From assembly GCA_017308235.1 (NCBI GenBank), contig JAFKFL010000032.1:1-64000 (forward strand): a DNA stretch of 64,000 bases. Reading direction: 5' to 3'. How positions within the stretch are numbered: the first letter of the stretch is position 1; the number at the start of each line of letters is the position of its first letter. Made by a program: the position numbers and the translations under genes. A model generated the notes under the pieces. The model did no database searches. It was not told the DNA's origin and saw nothing but the letters and a program-made list of their open reading frames with translations. This DNA is from Alphaproteobacteria bacterium (lineage in GTDB: Bacteria > Pseudomonadota > Alphaproteobacteria > Reyranellales > Reyranellaceae). Shown one piece after another: positions 17,871 to 26,788 of the stretch.

Positions 17871-18783
17871 GATATTGGCCGACGAAGTCGCAGCCGACGT
17901 CCTTTGAATAGGCGTCGATCAGCTTCTTCGTCACCGGGCCGGGCGTCTTGCCGTCTCCAACCGGTGCGCCATTGAAGCTGCGGACCGGCAGGATGCAGAG
18001 GCTGGTCGAGGTAAGGAACATCTCCTCAGCATTGGCGGCGTCGAACAGGTCGATGTCGCCGGGCGTGCAGGCGATACCCAGGCGGGTCGCCATATCGATT
18101 GTCATTTGCCGAGAGACGCCCGGCAGCACGTAGCGTTCCGACGGCGTGAAGAGCTGGCCCTCGCGCACGATGAAGATGTTGGAGCCCAGTCCCTCCGCGA
18201 GATTGCCGTGCTCGTCGAGCAGGATCGCCCAGGCATCGGGATTGAGTGCCTTCACCGGCTTCTCGGCCATGATCATGTTGAGATAGTTGTGCGTCTTGGC
18301 ACGTGGCGAGAGCATCGAGGGCGCGGTCCGCCGCACCGTGGTGGTGATGACTTCGGCGCCGTCGCGATAGAGGCTGGCGCGCTTGGCGAGTGGCAGGGGC
18401 AGGACCTCGATCACGACATTGGGCCCGGTATGCTCCCAGCCTTCGTCGCCGACTGCATCGACGCCGCGACTGACCCGCTGGCCAACCCACCAGTCGCCGA
18501 CGGCAGGCCGCAGATGCTCGTTGCGCGCCACGACCTCTTCGCTGTGCGCCACCATCTCCTTGGGGCTGATCCCGGGATCGATCTGCAGGTAGCGCAGCGA
18601 ACGGTAGAAGCGGTCGATGTGTTCCTTCATCCGGAACGAACGTCCATCGAAGGTCCGCGTCATGTCGAAAGCGCCGTCGCCGTACTTCCAGCTGCGGTCG
18701 CGGAACGGGATCATGACCTGATTCTCCGGCATGAACTCGCCGTTGAACCAGGCGATGCGTTGATTGCTGAGCTGTTGTGCCAT
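17854..18783 (-). CDS. class IV PLP-dependent aminotransferase (branched-chain/D-amino acid type)
   Basis: 309 residues of fold-type IV. The PLP-binding lysine is seen in SPRAKTHNYLNM (K163), and the family motif FDMTRTFDGRSFRMKEHIDR near residue 39. C-terminal phosphate-binding glycines are in NLAEGLGSNIFIV and LPGVSRQ. It could be a branched-chain aminotransferase, a D-amino acid aminotransferase or an (R)-amine transaminase; the sequence alone does not decide. The start at 18783 has a GGAGGA site 4 bases upstream, so the 4 extra residues of the longer frame are rejected. It lies downstream of the GntR gene on the same strand, and its 3' end overlaps the convergent ATPase gene by 17 bases. 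Confidence 0.88.
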   Translation of the reverse strand: MAQQLSNQRIAWFNGEFMPENQVMIPFRDRSWKYGDGAFDMTRTFDGRSFRMKEHIDRFYRSLRYLQIDPGISPKEMVAHSEEVVARNEHLRPAVGDWWVGQRVSRGVDAVGDEGWEHTGPNVVIEVLPLPLAKRASLYRDGAEVITTTVRRTAPSMLSPRAKTHNYLNMIMAEKPVKALNPDAWAILLDEHGNLAEGLGSNIFIVREGQLFTPSERYVLPGVSRQMTIDMATRLGIACTPGDIDLFDAANAEEMFLTSTSLCILPVRSFNGAPVGDGKTPGPVTKKLIDAYSKDVGCDFVGQYLKFLQ

Positions 18784-18850
18784 GACATCCTCCAACTAAG
18801 ACAAAGCTAGACCTGTGACGGGCCGAGGAAAAGCTAGCGAAACAATTTGA

Positions 18851-19585
18851 TCATGAAACCTGTCCCTTGCCGCGTCGTTTGCGGACGCTCGGCATCGAGG
18901 CAGGAACGATGTTGCCCGACTCGTCGGCGAGGCTGGCCACATAGGAAAGCGCACTGCGGATATCGTTGGCGATCTCGCGCCGCGCCATCGCCACGTTTCG
19001 CGCCCGCAGGGCACGGATCAGTTTCGCACGGATCGCGACGCCGCGACCCGAGCCGATATATTCGGGGAATAGGAGGTTCAGGTAAGGTCCGGTCTGCAGC
19101 CAGAGCCGTTCGATGACCGCCAACAGGATCGGCTGGTTGGCCGCGCGATACAGCGCGAAATGAAACTCCCGGATCTTCATGCGATCGGTTGCCACGTCGC
19201 CGCGATCGCGGGCCCTAGCGATCTCCTTCGCAATCTTCTGCAGGCGAGCGAACTCGGCCTTGCTCATGATTCGTGCGGCCTTTCCGGTCGCCAGGGATTC
19301 GAGCGCGATCCGGACATCCCGCAGTTCCAGAAGCTTGGTCACGGTCATGCGCGGCACGCGCACTGATCGGTTGGGCTCCATCTCGAGCGCGTCTTCGGCG
19401 ACCAGGCGGCGGATCGCCTCGCGTACTGGAGTCAGGCTGACGTTCGTCGACGCGGCGATGGATCGGAAGGTGAGCTTCTGTCCCGGAACGAATTTGCCGG
19501 CGCTCAGCGCATCGCGAAGCCAGGCATAGACATGTCCGCGCAGTGACGTATCTCTCGACGAGCGGGCGGAAGGAGCGGTGCGCAT
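18851..19585 (-). CDS. GntR family transcriptional regulator (FadR/FCD type)
   Basis: 244 residues. An N-terminal winged helix is visible (LRGHVYAWLRDALSAGKF, then SLTPVREAIRRLVAEDALE), followed by an all-helical FCD effector domain with metal/ligand residues in REFHFALYRAAN and a following histidine-poor helix bundle. The ATG at 19585 puts the winged helix near the N-terminus; the longer frame would read through the operator region. It probably represses the divergent operon starting at 19752 and itself through two palindromic sites, releasing when a substrate of the imported amine or amino acid binds. Confidence 0.9.
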   Translation of the reverse strand: MRTAPSARSSRDTSLRGHVYAWLRDALSAGKFVPGQKLTFRSIAASTNVSLTPVREAIRRLVAEDALEMEPNRSVRVPRMTVTKLLELRDVRIALESLATGKAARIMSKAEFARLQKIAKEIARARDRGDVATDRMKIREFHFALYRAANQPILLAVIERLWLQTGPYLNLLFPEYIGSGRGVAIRAKLIRALRARNVAMARREIANDIRSALSYVASLADESGNIVPASMPSVRKRRGKGQVS

Positions 19586-19615
19586 CGGCAACAAGATTAA
19601 GCCAGGTTCGGTCCA

Positions 19616-19629
19616 TTTGTGATCACAAA
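19616..19629. promoter_or_regulatory. GntR operator, site 1
   Basis: Perfect 14-bp palindrome TTTGTGATCACAAA, 31 bases upstream of the regulator's start codon. The GT-N-AC core is typical of FadR-subfamily operators. Its position suits autorepression of the GntR gene. Confidence 0.75.
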
Positions 19630-19669
19630 ATAATTGCCTGGGCCAGTGTTGGTGAATAGATTTGTCTTG

Positions 19670-19685
19670 ATTTGTGATCACAAAT
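19670..19685. promoter_or_regulatory. GntR operator, site 2
   Basis: A second, identical 14-bp palindrome, here extended to 16 bp (ATTTGTGATCACAAAT). Its centre lies 55 bp from that of site 1, about five helical turns, so two dimers would sit on roughly the same face of the DNA. It lies 66 bases upstream of the aminomutase-like gene, in its likely promoter. A partial copy (TTTGTCTTGA) directly precedes it at 19661. Confidence 0.75.
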
Positions 19686-19751
19686 GTACCGATGCTTTCC
19701 GGCCGGCGGCTCCGAGACATGGGCCAGCGTACTTTCTTGTTGGATGGGGAC

Positions 19752-21062
19752 ATGCGCAGCTACGCCAAGTCGATCGCACTGTACGAACAGGCAAAAACGC
19801 ATCTTGCCGGCGGGGTGAGCAGCAACGTCCGCTACGCAAGCACTCCGGTGCCCTTGTTCTTCGTGCGAGGCGAGGGCGCTCGACTCTATGATGTCGACGG
19901 CAACATCCATATCGACTACGTGCTCGGCAACGGCCCCGCCATCCTGGGGCATGCGCCAGGGAAGATCATCGAGGCGGTGGCCAATTCCCTTGCTGAGGGG
20001 CAGGTGTTCGCCGCGCAAAACCCCCGTGAGGCCGAGTTGGCCGAGCGGCTATGCAAGGTGCTGCCGAGCGCGGAGGTGGTCAGATTCGCGACGTCGGGCA
20101 CAGAGGCCGTTTTGATGGCCTTGCGGCTTGCCCGGGCCTTCACTGGCCGCACCAAGATCCTGAAGTTCGAGGGCCACTATCATGGTTGGAGCGACCAAGC
20201 CTTCATCAGTACCCAGCCGTCGTTGAACGAGGCGGGACCTGCCGATGCGCCGGTCCCGGTCGCGGGATCGCCGGGCATGCCGGCAAGCGTTCTGGGCGAC
20301 ACCGTCGTCGCGGGCTGGAACGACCTGGCAATGCTCGAGGCGGCGTTCGCGCGCCACCCCGGAGAGATTGCGGGTGTGATCATGGAACCCGTCATGGTCA
20401 ATGGTGGCGTGGTCTGCCCGGAGAAGGGATATCTGGCCGGTGTGCGTGACGTCTGTCGCGCCAACGGCGCGTTGTTCATCTGCGACGAGGTGATCACAGG
20501 CTTTCGTGTCGGGCTCGGCGGCGCGCAGGCTGGCTTCGACGTTTCGGCCGACCTTTCGATCTATGCGAAGGCCGTGGCCGCAGGCTTTCCGCTTGCCCTG
20601 GTGGCCGGTCGTCGTGAGGTCATGGATACTTTACTCCATAAAGGCGTGATGCACGGTGGCACCTACAACGGTAATGTCCAAAGCATGGCGGCAGCGCTTG
20701 CGACGCTCGATGTGCTGACGCGCGATGGCGGTGCCGTCTATCGCGACATGGAAGCGCGCGGCCGGCGGTTGATGGACGACCTTGTGGCTCTCGGTGCCCG
20801 GCACAGATTGCCGCTGCTGGTGCAGGGGCTGCCGGCGATCTTCCAGACCTTCTTCACGCGCGATGCGGCGCCGAAGAACTATCGCGAATCAGCCGCATGC
20901 GACCGTGATATGGCGCTCGCCTTTCATTCCGCACTACAGGAGGAAGGGGTGCGCGTGAACCGGCAAACCAAATGGTTCTTGTCGGCCGCTCACGATGAAG
21001 CGACCATCGATGAGACGCTCGCGGCCGCCGACCGCGCGATGGCAAAGTTGACTCGACACTGA
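19752..21062 (+). CDS. class III aminotransferase, glutamate-1-semialdehyde aminomutase-like
   Basis: 436 residues of PLP fold-type I. The PLP lysine is K273 in SIYAKAVAAGFPLA; the cofactor aspartate is in FICDEVITGFRVG (residue 245); TSGTEAVLMALRLARA near residue 114 binds phosphate. Similarity is to GSA aminomutases, but the location in a catabolic ABC operon under a GntR regulator argues against a role in tetrapyrrole synthesis. A role as transaminase for the imported amine or beta-amino acid is more likely. The ATG at 19752 matches the family N-terminus; longer frames overlap operator site 2. Confidence 0.85.
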   Translation: MRSYAKSIALYEQAKTHLAGGVSSNVRYASTPVPLFFVRGEGARLYDVDGNIHIDYVLGNGPAILGHAPGKIIEAVANSLAEGQVFAAQNPREAELAERLCKVLPSAEVVRFATSGTEAVLMALRLARAFTGRTKILKFEGHYHGWSDQAFISTQPSLNEAGPADAPVPVAGSPGMPASVLGDTVVAGWNDLAMLEAAFARHPGEIAGVIMEPVMVNGGVVCPEKGYLAGVRDVCRANGALFICDEVITGFRVGLGGAQAGFDVSADLSIYAKAVAAGFPLALVAGRREVMDTLLHKGVMHGGTYNGNVQSMAAALATLDVLTRDGGAVYRDMEARGRRLMDDLVALGARHRLPLLVQGLPAIFQTFFTRDAAPKNYRESAACDRDMALAFHSALQEEGVRVNRQTKWFLSAAHDEATIDETLAAADRAMAKLTRH

Positions 21063-21063
21063 C

Positions 21064-22038
21064 ATGTCGGACATTTGCCTCGAGGGTGTGACAAAGCGTT
21101 ACGGGTCGTTCGCGGCGGCCGACAACGTCGATCTTTCCGTCACGCAGGGCGAATTTGTCACCATCCTGGGGCCAAGCGGTTCGGGCAAAACGACACTTCT
21201 GTCGCTGATTGCGGGCCTTAATCGGCCAACCTCGGGGCGCATCTTCATCGGCGGGCGCGACGTCACGGCGGCGACGGCGCAAGAGCGCAATATCGGCCTG
21301 GTGTTCCAGTCCTACGCGCTTTTCCCGCATATGACCGTGCTCGACAACGTGTTGTTCCCGCTGGGCGTACGAAAGATCTTCGGCGGAGAAGCGCGGCAAC
21401 GGGCACGCGACGCGCTGAAGTTGGTCCGGCTCGACGGGCTGGAGGACCGGCGGCCGGCGCAACTCTCTGGCGGCCAACAGCAGCGCGTGGCACTGGCGCG
21501 TGCTATTGTCTTTCGGCCGGATATCCTGCTGCTCGATGAGCCGTTGGGCGCCCTCGATCGCAAGCTGCGCGAGGAGCTGCAGGTCGAGCTGAAACAGCTC
21601 CAGCGCAGCCTCGGCGTCACCACGCTGCTTGTCACGCACGACCAGGAAGAGGCGCTTTCGCTCTCGGATCGCATCATGATCCTGAACAAGGGAAGCCCCC
21701 AGCAGGTAGCTTCGCCGAGCGAGGCCTATCTGAAGCCCGCCAACCGCTTCGTCGCCGAATTTCTGGGCATCGCCAATTTCGTGGACCTGAGCGACGGTCG
21801 CCGTGGATTGGTGCGGCCGGAGCGTATACGCCTGTCGGTGGAGGGCGAGGGCAGGCCTGCCCACGTCATCGAGGCGATCTATCTCGGTCAGATGGTGCGG
21901 TATCACGTGGCCCTCGAGGGCGAGAAGGACACGCAGCCCATGGTCGCCGCCGTGCCGTTTCTCGGCAGGGCCTTCGCGACCGGCGAGCGGGTCAAGGTAT
22001 CCTGGGACGCCGCCGACCTGTGGCCGGTGACGCAATGA
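21064..22038 (+). CDS. ABC transporter ATP-binding protein, spermidine/putrescine (PotA) type
   Basis: 324 residues. Walker A is GPSGSGKTTLLS near residue 36, the Q-loop VFQSYALFPHMTV, signature LSGGQQQRVALARA, Walker B ILLLDEPLGALD, and the switch histidine in LLVTHDQEEALSLSDR. A C-terminal TOBE-like regulatory domain follows (LVRPERIRLSVEGEG). It starts one base after the aminomutase-like gene and overlaps the next gene's first in-frame ATG. It energises the importer formed by the three following genes. Confidence 0.93.
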   Translation: MSDICLEGVTKRYGSFAAADNVDLSVTQGEFVTILGPSGSGKTTLLSLIAGLNRPTSGRIFIGGRDVTAATAQERNIGLVFQSYALFPHMTVLDNVLFPLGVRKIFGGEARQRARDALKLVRLDGLEDRRPAQLSGGQQQRVALARAIVFRPDILLLDEPLGALDRKLREELQVELKQLQRSLGVTTLLVTHDQEEALSLSDRIMILNKGSPQQVASPSEAYLKPANRFVAEFLGIANFVDLSDGRRGLVRPERIRLSVEGEGRPAHVIEAIYLGQMVRYHVALEGEKDTQPMVAAVPFLGRAFATGERVKVSWDAADLWPVTQ

Positions 22039-22058
22039 AAACAGCAAGGAGGATGATG

Positions 22059-23084
22059 ATGAAGCGTCGTGCTTTCGTAGGTGCAGCCGCCGGGTTGCCC
22101 GCACTGAGCATCCTGGGCGCGGGTCACGCCCGTGCCGAGGCCAAGGAAATCCGCATGATCGAGGCCGGTGGCAAGTCCGGCGAGTCGGTCGAGGCGGGCT
22201 ATATCGAGCCCTTCACCAAGAAGACCGGAATCAAGGTTATCCGTGAAAGCCCCAATCCACTGGGCAAGCTCAGGGCGCTCGTCGAGAGCGGGCAAACCAG
22301 CACGGTTCTGATGGAGCTGGGATCGGGAGGCATGCTGCAGGCGCGCAATCTCAAGCTGATCGAGCCGGTCGATTGGGCGGCGGTCGCGCCGCAACCGATG
22401 TTCCCGGAAGCGAAGCATGAATATGGCTTCGGCTATCAGTACTTCTCGACCATCATGGCGTGGCGCGCGGGTGCCAAGGCGCCGAAGACCTGGGCCGACT
22501 TCTTCAATACCAAGGACTTTCCGGGCAAGCGTTGTCTGCCCGACTACGCGAACTACGCCCTGTCATTCGCACTACTGTCGACGGGTGTGACGCCGGACAA
22601 GCTGTTTCCTCTCGATCTCGACACCGCCTTCAAGAGGCTCAACGAGATCAAGAAGGACATATCGGTGTGGTGGAAAGCCGGCGCCCAGGCCCCCCAGCTG
22701 ATGAAGGACAACGAAGTTCAGTACGCGATCTGCTGGTCAGGCCGCGTTGTGGGCGATCCGGCCTTCGAGGTCAATTTCGCTGGCGGAATGGCTGATCTCT
22801 CGTATTTCACGATCGTCAAGAACTCCAAGCCCGAGGACCGCGCAGCGGCCTATAAGCTGATGCATGAGATGTCGATCGCGGCAAACCAGGCCAAGGCGGC
22901 GGCCGTGGTGTCCTACACCGGCCCGAGTCCGGATCTCGATGCGTTGCTGCCAAAGAACAAGCTTGGTGAGTATCCCACCAGCAAGCAGAACAAGGACGTG
23001 CAGTGGATCGAGAACGCCGAATGGTGGGCGACCAATGGCGAGGCTGTGAACCAGAAGTGGGAAGCGTTCAAGCTCAGCCTCTAG
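22059..23084 (+). CDS. ABC transporter substrate-binding protein, polyamine (PotD-like) type
   Basis: 341-residue secreted binding protein of family 1. The signal KRRAFVGAAAGLPALSILGA with ARA before the mature chain resembles a Tat/Sec signal. An AGGAGG site at 22047-22052 lies 6 bases before the third of three consecutive ATG codons, so 22059 is chosen; an ATG at 22035 overlaps the ATPase stop. Mature landmarks include YGFGYQYFSTIMAWRAG and QLMKDNEVQYAICWSGR. The ligand is probably a polyamine or related cationic compound, by family only. Confidence 0.88.
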   Translation: MKRRAFVGAAAGLPALSILGAGHARAEAKEIRMIEAGGKSGESVEAGYIEPFTKKTGIKVIRESPNPLGKLRALVESGQTSTVLMELGSGGMLQARNLKLIEPVDWAAVAPQPMFPEAKHEYGFGYQYFSTIMAWRAGAKAPKTWADFFNTKDFPGKRCLPDYANYALSFALLSTGVTPDKLFPLDLDTAFKRLNEIKKDISVWWKAGAQAPQLMKDNEVQYAICWSGRVVGDPAFEVNFAGGMADLSYFTIVKNSKPEDRAAAYKLMHEMSIAANQAKAAAVVSYTGPSPDLDALLPKNKLGEYPTSKQNKDVQWIENAEWWATNGEAVNQKWEAFKLSL

Positions 23085-23141
23085 CGGGCGCATGATGCCG
23101 TCCCAAGGTTGCGGGCCGAAGGGGAGAGGCGGCTTCTGCCC

Positions 23142-23972
23142 ATGACCAGATCCGCCCCCTTCGAAGGTGTTGGTTACGTCGCGCCGCTTCTGGTGCTGAT
23201 GTTCGTCGCCTTCAATGCGCCCATCGCCTACATGCTGGGCTTTGGCTTCTGGGAGAAGAGCCGGGGCTTCACGTTCGAGCACTATGCGCGCCTGCTCGAG
23301 GCGCCGGTCTATCTTCGTGTGCTGGGCAACACGATGCGGATCGCGCTTGTCGCGACATTGGCCAACATCCTGATCGGCTATCCACTGGCACTCTGGATGC
23401 GCGGCCTGGGCAGCCGGGCGCGCATGATCGCGCTGGCGCTGGTCGTGCTGCCGTTCTGGGTGAGCCTTCTCGTGCGCACCTATGCGTGGATCGTCGTGCT
23501 GGGCAACGGCGGGCTGGTCAACCGTGGCCTGCAATGGGCAGGGCTCACCGACGCGCCGGTCGCCTTCCTCTACAACGAGGTCGGCGTCACCATCGGCATG
23601 GCCAACGTGCTGCTGCCTTTCCTGGTACTGCCGCTGTTCGCCGCCATGATCCGTATCGATGATCGCCTGCTGCAGGCCGCTGCGTCCATGGGTGCGCCGC
23701 CGCGCACGATCTTCTGGAAGGTCTTCTTTCCGCTCACGTTGCCGGCGCTGGCGGCGGGGGCTCTGCTGGTTTTCATCCTCAGCCTCGGTTTCTACGTGAC
23801 GCCTGCCATCTTGGGCGGTGGACGCGTGCCGATGATCTCCAATCTGCTCGACACGCTGATCAACCAGATCCCACGCTGGGAGCAGGCGTCGGCGATCTCG
23901 ACCATTTTGCTGGTGACGACCCTGCTGATCTTCGCTGCCTATCGGCGGCTCGACCGCAGGGCGTCGCTATGA
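23142..23972 (+). CDS. ABC transporter permease, PotB-like
   Basis: 276 residues, six predicted membrane helices, opening PFEGVGYVAPLLVLMFVAF. The ATPase-coupling motif AASMGAPPRTIFWKVFFPLT is near residue 190. It starts about 57 bases after the binding-protein gene; the ATG at 23142 avoids an 11-residue arginine-rich extension from an upstream TTG. It forms a heterodimeric channel with the next permease. Confidence 0.9.
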   Translation: MTRSAPFEGVGYVAPLLVLMFVAFNAPIAYMLGFGFWEKSRGFTFEHYARLLEAPVYLRVLGNTMRIALVATLANILIGYPLALWMRGLGSRARMIALALVVLPFWVSLLVRTYAWIVVLGNGGLVNRGLQWAGLTDAPVAFLYNEVGVTIGMANVLLPFLVLPLFAAMIRIDDRLLQAAASMGAPPRTIFWKVFFPLTLPALAAGALLVFILSLGFYVTPAILGGGRVPMISNLLDTLINQIPRWEQASAISTILLVTTLLIFAAYRRLDRRASL

Positions 23973-23982
23973 AGAGCGGCGC

Positions 23983-24789
23983 ATGATCGGCAGTTCGCTT
24001 TGGGCGCGGCGATTCCTGGGGGCGGCCGGGATCTTCGGCCTCGCTTTCCTGACCGTGCCGCTTCTGGTCGTCATCCCGATGTCCTTCTCCTCGGCGCGCG
24101 CGCTGACCTTTCCGCCGCCCGGCCTGTCGCTGCGCTGGTACGAGACCTTCTTCGGCGATGCGCGCTGGATGGAGGCGATGGGAACGTCGGCGACTGTCGC
24201 ACTGATCTCGTCCGTTGTGTCGCTGTTTCTGGGTGGCCTGGCAGCCTACGGACTGCGCCGTGGCGCATTCGTCGGTCGCGGCTGGATCGAAGCCAACTTC
24301 ATGGCACCGCTGATCGTGCCCACGATCATCGCGGCCGTGGCGCTCTATCTCGGTCTCGCCAAAGTCGGCTTGTTGGGCTCGCTCGTCGGGCTCGTGGTGG
24401 CGCACACGATCCTGACCATTCCGCTCGTGATCATGGTGCTGGGCGTCGCGATCCGGGAGTTGGATATCCGGATCGAACAGGTGGCCTGGAGTCTTGGCGC
24501 CTCGTGGGCCTACACGATGCGCAAGGTGGTGCTTCCCAATCTTGCGCCGAGCGTCTTTGCCGCCTGGATCTTCGCTTTCATCGGCAGCTTTGATGAGGTG
24601 ATCGTGACGTCTTTCATCGCCGGCAAATACGATACGGTGCCGAAGAAGATGTTCAACGAGCTGATCCTCGAGGTGAATCCGACCATCACCGCTGTCGCGA
24701 CCCTGCTGATTGCCTTTACCGTTCTCGCGCTGGCAGCCGTCGCCTTCATCCTCGGCCGCGCTGGTAAGCTCCGGCAGACGCTGACGTAG
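23983..24789 (+). CDS. ABC transporter permease, PotC-like
   Basis: 268 residues with six helices; coupling motif AWSLGASWAYTMRKVVLPNL near residue 170 and the PotC-type IFAFIGSFDEVIVTSFIAG after it. It begins 10 bases after the PotB-like gene and ends the operon. The following 40 bases to the convergent kinase gene contain no clear terminator. Confidence 0.9.
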   Translation: MIGSSLWARRFLGAAGIFGLAFLTVPLLVVIPMSFSSARALTFPPPGLSLRWYETFFGDARWMEAMGTSATVALISSVVSLFLGGLAAYGLRRGAFVGRGWIEANFMAPLIVPTIIAAVALYLGLAKVGLLGSLVGLVVAHTILTIPLVIMVLGVAIRELDIRIEQVAWSLGASWAYTMRKVVLPNLAPSVFAAWIFAFIGSFDEVIVTSFIAGKYDTVPKKMFNELILEVNPTITAVATLLIAFTVLALAAVAFILGRAGKLRQTLT

Positions 24790-24829
24790 GAGCCTATCGG
24801 CCAGCGCCGCTATGGGTGCCGACGGTGGT

Positions 24830-26698
24830 TTATTGTGATGTCTGACGCAGTGTCATGCTAAGCGGCGTTCTGCCCAATCCCTTGAGTTCAAGCTCGATAC
24901 GCTTGTCTTCGGTATGGCCTTGAATGCTGAACTTTTTGCGAATCCCACTCGGCTCGGTCGCTTCGCCTTCGCCCTTAACGTTACCGTCGGACGAAATGTC
25001 GATGGAGATCATTCCCCCGCCCGATCCGAAGCTTGTGTTGAAAACGAGGGGACCCGAACCATGGTTGTTCGAGACCGTGATGCTTGCACGGGCCACAAAG
25101 GTCGATGCAGAGGTGGATGCGGAGGTGGGATTGAAAATGAACGATCCGGCATAGCTCCCGTCAAAAGCGGTGGCGGGTGCTGCGGCAGTGGCTGGTGCTG
25201 ACGGAGGCATCGCGACGATGGCCGGTGTCGCGGTTGCAGGTGTCGCGACACCGGATTGCATTGTCGGTCGAGGTTCGCGCTTTTCCTCACCGGCCTTCTT
25301 GAGTGCTGCGTCGTATCTGCTGACGGCCGACGCGGCCTCCTTCAGAAGAATCTGTCGCTGCGCGTCATCGAGGAAGCCCGTGGCAGGCAGATTATGGGCT
25401 TTCTGCCAGGCCATGATCATTTCGCGCGAGCGTTGGCGGAACGTACCGTCGTTGCCATAGGTGTCGAAACCGAGTGCGGTCAATGCAACCTGTATGCGGC
25501 GTCGATCGATCATTGTCAGCTTGAGTCCGGCCTCCATTGCCTCGGCCGTCTTCGCTTCTGTTACGGCATCATTCTTGTACGATCCTGAAGGCGGCGATGG
25601 ATTTCCGTGTATTGCCGTTCGGATTTCAGCGATCAGGGGGCGCAATCCGTTCATGTCGGCGCCGACCAGAGCGGCGGCGAGCGCCACAAGTGCCATTCCC
25701 AGGATCCAATATCCACGTCCGGAGCGCTCCAGGCGCTTTGGCTCGGATCGCGGTCCCGGCATGACAATCGTCGCTTCGTCGCTGACCGGTACGGAACTCT
25801 GTCCCCGCAGCAGCCCTCGCCATTCGGCAACGCTCTGTGGTCGATGGCTAATGGGAATCGCCAATCCAGCGTCGATTGCCGCCAGCAGCGACGGCGAGAA
25901 ACCCGGAGGCCGAAGTCGGCCAAGGGGCTCGTAAGCATCATCCTGCAAGCGGTCGAAAGCATTGGGAGGGGCCTTACGGGTAATGGCGCAGTAAAGCGTC
26001 GCCGATAGGCCGTAGATGTCCGTCCACGGCCCTTGCCGGGACGACGTGAACTGCTCGGGCGCGGCATAACCGGGCGTGAAGATCGTCGTCAGCGTCGCCG
26101 TGCGACCGGCCATCGCCATCCGTGCGGCACCGAAGTCGATCAGTGTCGGATTGTTCATGGTGTCGAGGATGATGTTGGCGGGCTTGATGTCGCGATGCAG
26201 GAAGCCAGCGGCATGGACTTCTTCGAGCCCGTCGAGCAGGCGATTGAACACGCGCTCAATCGACGTTTGGTCGAGGCGATCGCCGCGCTGCAAACGTTCA
26301 TCTAAAGTTTCACCCGCGGCCAACGCCATGATCATGTATGCGGTGCCGTTGGCCTCGAGAAAGTCGTGCACGCGTACAATCGCCGGCGCTCGGTTGAGCT
26401 TGGCAAGCGTGCGGGCCTCGTCGAGGAATCGATCTCGCCCCCAGGAGAATTCACCCTCGAGCGCTGCCGATCGCGCCATGACCGTCGCGCGGTTCTCGCG
26501 AACGGCAAGTGAAACCGGAAGATATTCCTTGATTGCGACGTCACGGTCCAAAACCGTGTCATGCGCGCGATAGGTGATGCCAAATGAACCTTGTCCAAGG
26601 ACGGAAAGCAATTCGTAACCGCGCAGGCGCGTGCCCATTGGCAATGCGCCGCGTAACTCCTTGCCCGCTACACCTGCTTGCGCGTCGACCTTCGGCAC
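24830..26698 (-). CDS. membrane serine/threonine protein kinase with peptidoglycan-binding-like domain
   Basis: 622 residues. Kinase domain about 28-300: glycine loop GQGSFG (35-40), ATP lysine in VAIKEYLP (K57), catalytic HRDIKPAN (168-175), DFG at 188-190, and the activation-segment APEQF. A single membrane helix follows at about 330-347 (YWILGMALVALAAALVG). Outside it are a helical domain like PG-binding domain 1 (RRIQVALTALGFDTYGNDG then MAWQKAHNLPATGFL, about 392-440), an Ala/Pro/Thr linker, and a C-terminal beta-rich domain beginning FDGSYAGSF. The likely role is sensing the cell wall or envelope. The start is GTG at 26698; ATG at 26638 is an alternative. Confidence 0.88.
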   Translation of the reverse strand: MPKVDAQAGVAGKELRGALPMGTRLRGYELLSVLGQGSFGITYRAHDTVLDRDVAIKEYLPVSLAVRENRATVMARSAALEGEFSWGRDRFLDEARTLAKLNRAPAIVRVHDFLEANGTAYMIMALAAGETLDERLQRGDRLDQTSIERVFNRLLDGLEEVHAAGFLHRDIKPANIILDTMNNPTLIDFGAARMAMAGRTATLTTIFTPGYAAPEQFTSSRQGPWTDIYGLSATLYCAITRKAPPNAFDRLQDDAYEPLGRLRPPGFSPSLLAAIDAGLAIPISHRPQSVAEWRGLLRGQSSVPVSDEATIVMPGPRSEPKRLERSGRGYWILGMALVALAAALVGADMNGLRPLIAEIRTAIHGNPSPPSGSYKNDAVTEAKTAEAMEAGLKLTMIDRRRIQVALTALGFDTYGNDGTFRQRSREMIMAWQKAHNLPATGFLDDAQRQILLKEAASAVSRYDAALKKAGEEKREPRPTMQSGVATPATATPAIVAMPPSAPATAAAPATAFDGSYAGSFIFNPTSASTSASTFVARASITVSNNHGSGPLVFNTSFGSGGGMISIDISSDGNVKGEGEATEPSGIRKKFSIQGHTEDKRIELELKGLGRTPLSMTLRQTSQ

Positions 26699-26788
26699 AA
26701 GCGCCCCCCGGGTCGTCGATCCATCCTTGCCGCCCTGAGAGTCAATAACACATCCTGGCCAGCGGAGACATGGATTGCGAGTGTGCCG

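Noticed and set aside
19674..19751. Longer start for the aminomutase-like gene
   Set aside because: It would put operator site 2 inside the coding region and adds residues with no match to the family N-terminus.
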